Shown here: positions 58,531 through 64,000 of the stretch, one piece after another
Layout: every line of letters starts with the position of its first letter
Position numbering within the stretch: position 1 is the stretch's first letter
Assembly: GCA_016713505.1 (NCBI GenBank)
Contig: JADJPA010000002.1
Coordinates: 310,001 to 374,000, forward strand
Reading direction: 5' to 3'
DNA: 64,000 nucleotides
Source: Candidatus Competibacteraceae bacterium
GTDB taxonomy: Bacteria > Pseudomonadota > Gammaproteobacteria > Competibacterales > Competibacteraceae
Position numbers and translations under genes: made by a program
The notes under the pieces: generated by a model
Told to the model about the DNA's origin: nothing
What the model saw: the letters and a program-made list of their open reading frames with translations, nothing else
Databases searched by the model: none

Positions 58531-59127
58531 ATGCCCAAACGTTCCGATGATCGGATTTATCTGGCCCGCTTGCAGGATTACTACGCCCGCTGGCGCAGCC
58601 TGCCGGCGTATGGCCCGTTGCGCGGCATCTTGCAACTGAGCTCGCGTGACGGCGTGGCCAAGGTGCTGGAACGCTTGCGCGCGGCGGGCTATTTGGATCG
58701 CGCGCCCGATAACCGCTGGACGCCGACCGCGCGTTTCTTCGAACGGCCACTGGCGGAAACCGCCGTTCCGGCTGGCCTGCCGGCGTTGGCCGGCGACGGC
58801 GGCGAAGCTTGCTCTATCGATGGCTTGCTGGTCCGCCATCCCTCTCGGACCACGCTGATTCCGATCACCGGCGATTCGATGATCGAAGCCGGTATTTATG
58901 AAGGCGATCTGGCGGTGGTGGAGCGGGATATTCCCGCCCGACCCGGCGATCTGGTCGTGGCCGTGCTGAACAACGAGCTGACGCTCAAGACGTTGGCGGT
59001 GGAGGACGGCGCTGCCATCCTGCGGCCGGCCAATCCGCGTTATCCGATCATTCGACCCGGCGAAAATCTGGACATTTTCGGCGTGGTGGTCGGCCTGATT
59101 CGTTCTTATCGCTCACCTCGGAGGTAA
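58531..59127 (+). CDS. LexA/UmuD-like S24 self-cleaving repressor-type protein
   Basis: The 198-residue protein has an N-terminal winged helix (SRDGVAKVLERLRAAGYLDR) and a C-terminal S24 peptidase domain. The catalytic Ser116 is in TGDSMIEAGIYEGD and Lys153 in ELTLKTL. An Ala81-Gly82 pair (VPAGLPALAG) lies where LexA and UmuD are cut. The sequence around LLVRHPSRTTLIPITGDSM resembles UmuD closely, but UmuD lacks a DNA-binding domain. The start is ATG 58531. No umuC follows; the next gene is a dead paralogue. This fits a DNA-damage- or stress-responsive repressor, though its targets are unknown. Confidence 0.88.
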   Translation: MPKRSDDRIYLARLQDYYARWRSLPAYGPLRGILQLSSRDGVAKVLERLRAAGYLDRAPDNRWTPTARFFERPLAETAVPAGLPALAGDGGEACSIDGLLVRHPSRTTLIPITGDSMIEAGIYEGDLAVVERDIPARPGDLVVAVLNNELTLKTLAVEDGAAILRPANPRYPIIRPGENLDIFGVVVGLIRSYRSPRR

Positions 59128-59132
59128 CGCCC

Positions 59133-59684
59133 ATGTTGGCTCTTGCTCCTGAACCGACTGTCGGTCGGATAGGCCATCCTCAGCCCGTTTCCGATCATGC
59201 CGCCGCGCCGGAATCGGCTATCGGCTGGCCGTTGCTGGCGGGTCCAGTGCCGACCGAGGCTCCCGCGCCTGTCGATGATGAAGTGGAGTGCTGGCTGAAT
59301 CTGGACGCTCATCTGATTCGGAATCCCGAGGCGAGTTTCCTGGCCCGCGTCCATGGTAACGCGTTGTGGGAGGCGGGCCTGCACGACGGCGATCTGGTGG
59401 TGATCGATCGGGCCGTGCCGCCGCTGGCGGGTAGCGTGGTGTTGGTGGCGGTTGCGAACGGATTCGTGCTGCGGCGTCTGGACCGCGATGCCGGTGGGAA
59501 ATTAACCCTGGAGCCGGCTGGTTGCCATCGTTCAGCCGACGGCGCTCGTGCGGTTCAGGATTTTGAAATTTTGGGCGTGGCGCGTTGGGTGGTGCATCGG
59601 CTTTGGCCGAGTCGGGATGCGTCGCCCGAAGGTGAGTCACTGTCTTTTCGAGATTTATCGGCGATTTCTCCAACCACGAGGTGA
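59133..59684 (+). CDS. Catalytically dead UmuD/S24-like protein
   Basis: The 183-residue protein has the S24 fold (ASFLARVHGNALWEAGLHDG, DLVVIDRAVPPLAGSVVLVA), but the active-site Ser of the motif GDSM is Ala77 (GNAL) and the Lys is Arg114 (FVLRRL). It has no winged helix. An uncut-looking LLAGPVP segment lies where the cleavage site would be. GAGG precedes ATG 59133, 5 bases after the active protein. It could pair with the active protein as a heterodimer and act as substrate or inhibitor, like the UmuD/UmuD' pairing; this is inference. Confidence 0.83.
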   Translation: MLALAPEPTVGRIGHPQPVSDHAAAPESAIGWPLLAGPVPTEAPAPVDDEVECWLNLDAHLIRNPEASFLARVHGNALWEAGLHDGDLVVIDRAVPPLAGSVVLVAVANGFVLRRLDRDAGGKLTLEPAGCHRSADGARAVQDFEILGVARWVVHRLWPSRDASPEGESLSFRDLSAISPTTR

Positions 59685-60079
59685 TGACGATGGACGATGT
59701 TCGCTTGCAACACGGCGCTTTTTGCTGGAACGAACTGATGACCACCGATGTGGCGTCGGCCAAACAGTTCTACGGGACGTTGTTTGGCTGGACGACCGAG
59801 GACGATTCAAACACCGGTGTCAATTACACCTTGATCAAGGTCGGTGGCGAACAAGTCGGCGGCATCATGACCCTGCCGCCCGATTGCACGGGGATGCCGC
59901 CCAGCTGGGGCGTATACGTCACCGTGAACGATGTGGACGCCACCGCCGGCCAAGTGGAGGCCTTGGGCGGCAAACTGCTCCGTCCGCCCATGGATATCCC
60001 GGAGGTCGGACGGTTTTGCGTGCTACAGGACCCGCAAGGGGCGGTTCTGTGCGCCATTCAATTATTGAAATCCTGCTGA
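59684..60079 (+). CDS. VOC (glyoxalase/bleomycin-resistance-fold) family protein
   Basis: The protein of about 131 residues has two beta-alpha-beta-beta-beta halves of the VOC fold: GAFCWNELMTTDVASAKQFY, GTLFGWTTEDD and a second half with VYVTVNDVDATAGQVEALGG, KLLRPPMDIPEVGRFCVLQD, PQGAVLCAI. The role is unknown; proteins of this type include metal-dependent enzymes and binding proteins. Start ATG 59684 shares one base with the stop of the S24-like gene; ATG 59690 is also possible. Translational coupling suggests that it is co-expressed with the LexA/UmuD-like pair. Confidence 0.85.
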   Translation: MTMDDVRLQHGAFCWNELMTTDVASAKQFYGTLFGWTTEDDSNTGVNYTLIKVGGEQVGGIMTLPPDCTGMPPSWGVYVTVNDVDATAGQVEALGGKLLRPPMDIPEVGRFCVLQDPQGAVLCAIQLLKSC

Positions 60080-60086
60080 GGTAAAC

Positions 60087-60122
60087 CCGCTCTCACCGCG
60101 CGCTGGCGTCGGGCGAGAGCGG
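60087..60122 (+). terminator. Possible terminator hairpin after the VOC gene
   Basis: CCGCTCTC (60087-60094) and GAGAGCGG (60115-60122) are perfect arms around a 20-base GC-rich loop that can pair further inside. It stands 8 bases after the stop of the VOC gene. No T run follows, so it is only a candidate. Confidence 0.35.
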
Positions 60123-60286
60123 CGGTTAAGCCCGTTGCCTCTGCTGGCATGTCGGCGGAAATCCTGTGCTAAGGGGTTCCTTCGGCTGCAAATTAATATC
60201 GCGGTTAGCGTATCTGATAGGGTCGTTCTGGCGTATTACTTGCAAAAGTCTCGTCGAGGGCACGTTTTCCAGCACCGGAGACCGCA

Positions 60287-60664
60287 ATGAACACTGAGTC
60301 TTTGAGCCATCGCACCAGCGCCCAATGCGCAGCCAGACAGATGAGACCGGTCGGTTTGACCGCCAACGTGCTGCGGCGGCAGAACCGTGTTTTTCGGGGT
60401 ACGGGTGGCGTCAGTGCCGGAAATCGATCACAAGGCTTTGCGCCGGCCTTTCTGGATACGCAGACCGGCGTGGTGTATCGGGCGTGCTTTGCCGATGGGC
60501 GGCCCGCGCCCATGCATTTGCTGGAAGGCTTGCCGTCCGCGTTGGTGGCGGAGCGCGATGCCGGCGGTCGCGTCACTGCGATTCTGTCGTCCGTGATGGC
60601 GGGTTTCGTGAGAGGAACGCAGTTTTTCACCCGCGAACAAGCCGCCGCCCTGGTCATGAATTAA
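60287..60664 (+). CDS. Small conserved-looking hypothetical protein
   Basis: The protein of 125 residues shows an orderly sequence: VGLTANVLRRQNRVFRGTGG, FAPAFLDTQTGVVYRACFAD, GRPAPMHLLEGLPSALVAER, GFVRGTQFFTREQAAALV. The pattern recalls small proteobacterial proteins of unknown function that share the segments LRRQ-x-RVFxGTGG and GRPAPxHLLEGLP; I know no function. There is no signal peptide. The start is ATG 60287 behind a GGAGA-like site. Confidence 0.6.
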   Translation: MNTESLSHRTSAQCAARQMRPVGLTANVLRRQNRVFRGTGGVSAGNRSQGFAPAFLDTQTGVVYRACFADGRPAPMHLLEGLPSALVAERDAGGRVTAILSSVMAGFVRGTQFFTREQAAALVMN

Positions 60665-60917
60665 GCGGTTTTGCTGCCCGCTTGGCAAATTGAACCGGTC
60701 CAAATTGACCTGAGTTGGAAACAGCCGCCCATCATCCTCCCGGCACACCCTGAAGGCGCGGAGCCGACCGTTCGGGTGTTTTCATGAGGCCGTACCCACC
60801 CTCGCTAGAGGTTTGCTCGGGTCGCCAACATCGCCTTTTCGCCGTCGGTTCCCGCATCTTTTTAGCGCGAGCACGCTTCATGCGGGAACGGAATAACCCC
60901 CGAAATAGCTTATAAAA
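60665..60917. other. Intergenic region with an inverted repeat
   Basis: About 250 bases (300 to the next start) without a supported gene. Its main feature is the inverted repeat at 60848-60889, followed by the sigma-54 element at 60918. The rest is GC-rich with no recognised motif. Confidence 0.4.
60848..60889. repeat. Ten-base inverted repeat with nested stem
   Basis: GTTCCCGCAT (60848-60857) and ATGCGGGAAC (60880-60889) are perfect arms. Inside lies a second small stem (AGCG near 60864, CGCT near 60874). It lies about 30 bases before the sigma-54 promoter, which suits either a terminator for upstream transcription or a regulator site. Confidence 0.6.
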
Positions 60918-60933
60918 TGGCATGAATAATGCT
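60918..60933 (+). promoter_or_regulatory. Sigma-54 promoter of a small gene
   Basis: TGGCATGAATAATGCT agrees with TGGCAYG-N4-TTGCW at all but one position, with GG at 60919-60920 and GC at 60931-60932. Transcription would start near 60943, 29 bases before ATG 60972. Confidence 0.75.
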
Positions 60934-60971
60934 TATTTTTAATGACCGTCACTAGCTTCGAGGGCTATTCC

Positions 60972-61175
60972 ATGAATGAAACCCATTCGCCAGAAATTCG
61001 CCGGTTCAAATGGCGCGGCGAGCCTCACGCGATCTATTATTCGCCAGATATGGCGATTCGCGCGCACGATCACAACTACATCCTGCGGTTGATTTCGGAT
61101 CGGATCGCCTTGTTGGCGCCGGCCCGGTTCAACCTGTTGCCGCAGTATCAAAGCCAGGAACCGCAGTATGTGTGA
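60972..61175 (+). CDS. Small protein of 67 residues behind a sigma-54 promoter
   Basis: From ATG 60972 (GAGG about 10 bases before) the protein is 67 residues long and contains RRFKWRGEPHAIYYSPDMAI and ILRLISDRIALLAPARFNLL. I do not recognise it. There is no signal peptide and no membrane helix. The reasons for accepting it are the strong sigma-54 element placed correctly upstream and a plausible ribosome site. Another frame (61010-61318) overlaps it but has neither. A 10-base hairpin follows at 61222-61260. Confidence 0.5.
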   Translation: MNETHSPEIRRFKWRGEPHAIYYSPDMAIRAHDHNYILRLISDRIALLAPARFNLLPQYQSQEPQYV

Positions 61176-61221
61176 GCGGGAACTGGCCGGTGAAACGCGA
61201 GGTTTCTTGCTGGCAATACCA

Positions 61222-61260
61222 CATCGGAGACCAGCGGCAGCGCCCGTTTCGTCTCCGATG
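61222..61260 (+). terminator. Hairpin downstream of the small sigma-54 gene
   Basis: CATCGGAGAC (61222-61231) and GTCTCCGATG (61251-61260) are perfect arms around a 19-base loop. The sequence after it contains AGGGAAAGTTTT twice (near 61271 and 61288). Together these could terminate transcription of the gene at 60972, though the T runs are short. Confidence 0.45.
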
Positions 61261-61334
61261 CGGTCATGAGGGAAAGTTTTTCATAAGGGAAAGTTTTACC
61301 GCGCCTTCGTATTTCTGAAGCAGCCCCGCCAGCC

Positions 61335-62228
61335 TCACTCATTCTCCAAAGCCTTCGCTTCATACATGACCACCGTAAATCGAACGCCTCGTTCGTCTTG
61401 CGTGGCATCGAGATCGATAGGATAAGCGTTATTGCGCTCCAGATGTTTGGCGACGGTGTCGCCATCGATATCGCTATACCACCACGCTCGTTTGCCGACA
61501 TTGGAGCGTTCGGCGACCGCCGCGAACCACCGTTGGCCGCCCTCAGCAACGTAGGCGCGCGAACGCAGCAAGGTAGCATCCAGCGCCGCCAGCTTGGCGT
61601 CGAGATCGCGCGCCGTGACCTGGGTAAAAAACCATGAGGGTTCAGGCCGCTCCTCCAGAATCACCGCATATTTACGAACGCCAGCCACCCGATACGTAAC
61701 GAAGTCAACGATGCCGTGGCGACCGTCGAGCAGCTTTTGTACGCCGGCCTCATCGAGATCGGTATGAAGGCGAGTCCGCGGTCCTGGTCCTTTTTCCACC
61801 AGCAGCGAAAAGCGCGGTTGTGAGTCATCAATACCGGCCGTGATGGCCACCAGCCGAACATCGTTTTGACGCAAATACGCATCGGCCGCCGCCGCATCAA
61901 GATCGGTCACATAACTCCGCTCGGGTCCAGGTGCTTTGAATGCCACCGCGGCAAACCGTCGACGGCTGCCCGCGCCATAGCTCGACAAGCGCACCAGGCA
62001 AAAGCCGGGCATCATCACATCATCGATGTGCTCGGGATCGATGTCGTGCGACCAGAACCAGCTCTCGGGTGGATGTCTGACGGTCATGTGTTCTCCCGCA
62101 GCAGCTTGGCGGAAAAACAGTCGCCCCAACATGCCTGAAAAATCAACATCGAACGCGCGTAATCCGGCGAGCAGCATTCCGGTAGCCACGGAAGAAAGTA
62201 TGAAGAAGCCATAAAATTTATTTTGCAT
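61335..62228 (-). CDS. Exported or membrane-anchored protein of BTRD1-like tandem repeats
   Basis: The 297-residue protein starts at ATG 62228 with a membrane/signal helix (YGFFILSSVATGMLLAGLRA). It then has about five repeats of some 50 residues, each ending in a pattern such as RRFAAVAFKAPGPERSYVTD, PRFSLLVEKGPGPRTRLHTD, RKYAVILEERPEPSWFFTQV and QRWFAAVAERSNVGKRAWWY, followed by an Asp-rich helix (DLDEAGVQKLL). This is the layout of bacterial tandem repeat domain 1 proteins, whose function is not known. It lies 41 bases downstream of the amylase gene in the same direction, so an operon is possible. A much longer open frame to 63056 is the shadow of the amylase gene. Confidence 0.72.
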   Translation of the reverse strand: MQNKFYGFFILSSVATGMLLAGLRAFDVDFSGMLGRLFFRQAAAGEHMTVRHPPESWFWSHDIDPEHIDDVMMPGFCLVRLSSYGAGSRRRFAAVAFKAPGPERSYVTDLDAAAADAYLRQNDVRLVAITAGIDDSQPRFSLLVEKGPGPRTRLHTDLDEAGVQKLLDGRHGIVDFVTYRVAGVRKYAVILEERPEPSWFFTQVTARDLDAKLAALDATLLRSRAYVAEGGQRWFAAVAERSNVGKRAWWYSDIDGDTVAKHLERNNAYPIDLDATQDERGVRFTVVMYEAKALENE

Positions 62229-62269
62229 AATCAACAGGTTTGGCGATGTATTTATTTTCGATCCAACGT

Positions 62270-64000
62270 CTACCTCAAATAAACCCCATCCTCGCCAATC
62301 CTGCCCGGTCCGTTCAAAACGTAGATGCCGGCGGAGTTGCCCCGGACATGGAAAGCGATGTTCCCACCGGACACTGTGATCCGGTTGCCGGTCACGGCGT
62401 CGGCATAAGCACCGTTTCGGATGTTGCCGACCGTGATGTCCTGATCGCCGCCCATCGCCAGCCCGACGACCGCGTAGCTTTCGCCGTTGTTGTAGTCGCG
62501 GACGAAGCTCATGCCGCCGCCCCATTCGCTGACCTGACTCATCGGTGCTTTCTGAAGCGCGGGAATCGCGCGGCGGATCAGATTCAGCCGCTTGATGTGC
62601 TGGTAGAGCGGATGGGATTGGGTGACGGCGATGGCTTGCTCGCTCAGATGGTCGCCGAAATAGGCGCGGCCGGTGCTGTCCAAAGTGTCGTCGTTGCCGA
62701 TGATGTCTTGCGGCGCGCCTTTCATGAACTCGATTTCCTCGCCGTAATAGAGGCAGGGAATGCCGCGTATCGTCCAGAGCAGGTTGTAGGCCGCCGCCGC
62801 CATCCACTGCTCGCCCCGGAAGCGGAAGCGGAAATCGTTGTCGGGGCCGACATCGTGATTCTGCAAAAAGGTCACGAGCTGGGTGGCGTCGCCGTAGACC
62901 CAATCCATGCCCAGAATGCCGCCGATGCCGCCGTAGCCGCCTCGGCTGAGGTTGTCTCGAAAGGTGGAGAACAGCGAGAAATCCAATACCGCGAAGCCGG
63001 AATCGCCCCCCGAATTCGGGTCGCGGCGGTCGTTGCCCAGCCGGGTATACCACCAAGGTCGCAGGTCGCTCGGCGCGTTATCGCCGCCCAAATCGCCCCA
63101 GCCGGTGCCCTTGACCAAGTTTTCGCCGAACACGAACAACCCCGGCTTGTGCGCCTTCCAGGCGTTGACGTACTCCAGCAGGTTCTCGCGCGCAAGATGC
63201 TTGACGGTATCGATGCGCAGCGCGTCCACCCCCATATCCAAATAGCGGTTGACGGCGTTGATGAGGTAGTCCTTGACGTTCTGCCGCTCGGTCGCCAGAT
63301 CGAGGCAATCGCCGGCCAGATGTTTGGTCTGAATCGCCACGCTTTCCCAATCGCCGCCGGCCATGAAGCCCTGCTGGTGATACCACTCCGGGTTCAGGGT
63401 GTTGGCGTCCACCCCGAAAAAGCGGTTGGGGTCGTAACCGGGGCTCGGCACGGTGGCGCTGGTGCGCGGATCGACCAGCGGTTGCGCGCCCGCCGGGTCG
63501 GACCTTTGCCGCTCGCGAAACCACGCGGGAGCCAGCGGGTTGTCGTTGTCCTCGCGGTTGGGGTTGCGGTAATCGCCGAGGTTGCCTTGATAGGGACCGT
63601 TGTTGACCCGCCCTGGTTGCGAGCCGCGCGGCACGTAGTATTTGATCGGCAGATGATCGACCCACACCTGATCGCGGATGCCGTATTGCGAGGAGTGGTT
63701 GATCACCACGTCCTGCACGATCTTGATGCCGCGCGCGTGCGCCGCGTTGATGAGGTCTTGATAGGTGGCGTCCGGCGATTCCAGCCGGGGGTCGATCCGG
63801 GTCCAGTCATAGGCGTGATAGCCGTGGTAGTCGAGGCCGCTGCGATTCTCGACCGGCGGGGTGATCCAGATGGCGGTGAAGCCGAGATCGCGGAGGTAAT
63901 CGAGCTGTTGGATCAAGCCCCTGAAATCGCCGCGCCAGTGCGGGTCTTCGGCTTGACCGGTGGCGGCGTTGAACTTGATCCGGTCGCGACAGAAATAATT
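62270..64000 (-). CDS. GH13 alpha-amylase family enzyme, 5' end outside the window
   Basis: At least 576 residues; the frame is still open at the window edge, so the start lies beyond. The GH13 regions are clear: I in GIKIVQDVVINHSSQ, II in GVDALRIDTVKH (nucleophile Asp), III in LFVFGENLVKG (acid Glu), IV in VTFLQNHDVGPD (Asp). The C-terminal part is a small all-beta domain. The N-terminal segment in the window, RIKFNAATGQAEDPHWRGDF, and ENRSGLDYHGYHAYDWTRID resemble secreted alpha-amylases or cyclodextrin-type enzymes. It would hydrolyse alpha-1,4-glucans, probably outside the cell. A signal peptide cannot be checked because it lies past the edge. Confidence 0.93.
   Translation of the reverse strand, partial: NYFCRDRIKFNAATGQAEDPHWRGDFRGLIQQLDYLRDLGFTAIWITPPVENRSGLDYHGYHAYDWTRIDPRLESPDATYQDLINAAHARGIKIVQDVVINHSSQYGIRDQVWVDHLPIKYYVPRGSQPGRVNNGPYQGNLGDYRNPNREDNDNPLAPAWFRERQRSDPAGAQPLVDPRTSATVPSPGYDPNRFFGVDANTLNPEWYHQQGFMAGGDWESVAIQTKHLAGDCLDLATERQNVKDYLINAVNRYLDMGVDALRIDTVKHLARENLLEYVNAWKAHKPGLFVFGENLVKGTGWGDLGGDNAPSDLRPWWYTRLGNDRRDPNSGGDSGFAVLDFSLFSTFRDNLSRGGYGGIGGILGMDWVYGDATQLVTFLQNHDVGPDNDFRFRFRGEQWMAAAAYNLLWTIRGIPCLYYGEEIEFMKGAPQDIIGNDDTLDSTGRAYFGDHLSEQAIAVTQSHPLYQHIKRLNLIRRAIPALQKAPMSQVSEWGGGMSFVRDYNNGESYAVVGLAMGGDQDITVGNIRNGAYADAVTGNRITVSGGNIAFHVRGNSAGIYVLNGPGRIGEDGVYLR

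Noticed and set aside
1..64000. CRISPR array, tRNA or rRNA genes, insertion sequences
   Set aside because: I saw no regular direct repeats with spacers, no tRNA-like or rRNA sequence and no transposase in the window.

Overview
The window comes from a GC-rich gammaproteobacterium. The flagellar genes (FleQ, FleN, FlhF, and MotC/MotD-type stators) follow the polar-flagellum plan known from Pseudomonas. The gene content would fit a Competibacter-like or Chromatiales-like organism, but that assignment is inference. Almost the whole window is a motility and chemotaxis island.

Layout. (1) 1-11116, plus strand: end of fliS, fliT, a small MazE-type protein, a tPilZ protein, fleQ, then fliE-F-G-H-I-J-K. 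(2) 11126-13632, minus strand: a two-gene surface-protein operon (DUF1566/Lcl protein, then an IPTL-CTERM protein with bacterial repeats, apparently frameshifted after its signal peptide). (3) 13949-26773, minus strand: fliL-M-N-O-P-Q-R, flhB, flhA, flhF, fleN, fliA, motC, motD and a DUF2802 gene, nearly all overlapping or closely spaced. (4) 27274-36425, minus strand: chemosensory cluster A (cheA with two CheW domains, cheW, a Cache/PAS receptor, cheY, cheB, cheR, cheX, cheY, unknown). (5) 36470-43000: an AT-rich stretch with an unknown coiled-coil gene, two receptors ending in a WEEF tail (one broken by a lost A), and a secreted Cache protein. (6) 43018-54475, plus strand: chemosensory cluster B (STAS, cheY, cheA, cheW, cheR, cheD, cheB, a soluble receptor-like protein, an Aer-like receptor), a secreted PHB-depolymerase-type esterase and one more Cache receptor. 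(7) 54805-60079: a coupled pair of ATPases behind a perfect 56-bp palindrome, then a LexA/UmuD-like protein with its own promoter and operator, a catalytically dead paralogue, and a VOC protein. (8) 60287-64000: small genes, a tandem-repeat protein and the 3' part of a GH13 amylase.

Regulation visible in sequence. I found six sigma-54 (-24/-12) elements with correct GG/GC spacing. They lie before fliE, fliL, the DUF1566 operon, cluster A cheA, the unknown gene at 37019 and a small gene at 60972. With fleQ in the window (it has the LFRSL c-di-GMP motif), this looks like a local FleQ/RpoN regulon that includes non-flagellar genes. The order fliE-K / fliL-mot is that of Pseudomonas-like genomes, but the second half is inverted, fleSR is missing, and the usual che genes between fliA and motC are absent.

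The best candidates for something new are the ATPase pair with its palindrome and the neighbouring live/dead UmuD-like pair. The next best are the soluble receptor-like protein with a CheZ-like D-x3-Q motif and the unknown sigma-54-driven genes. Several apparent single-base frameshifts (fliS, the IPTL protein, one receptor) could be real or could be assembly errors.
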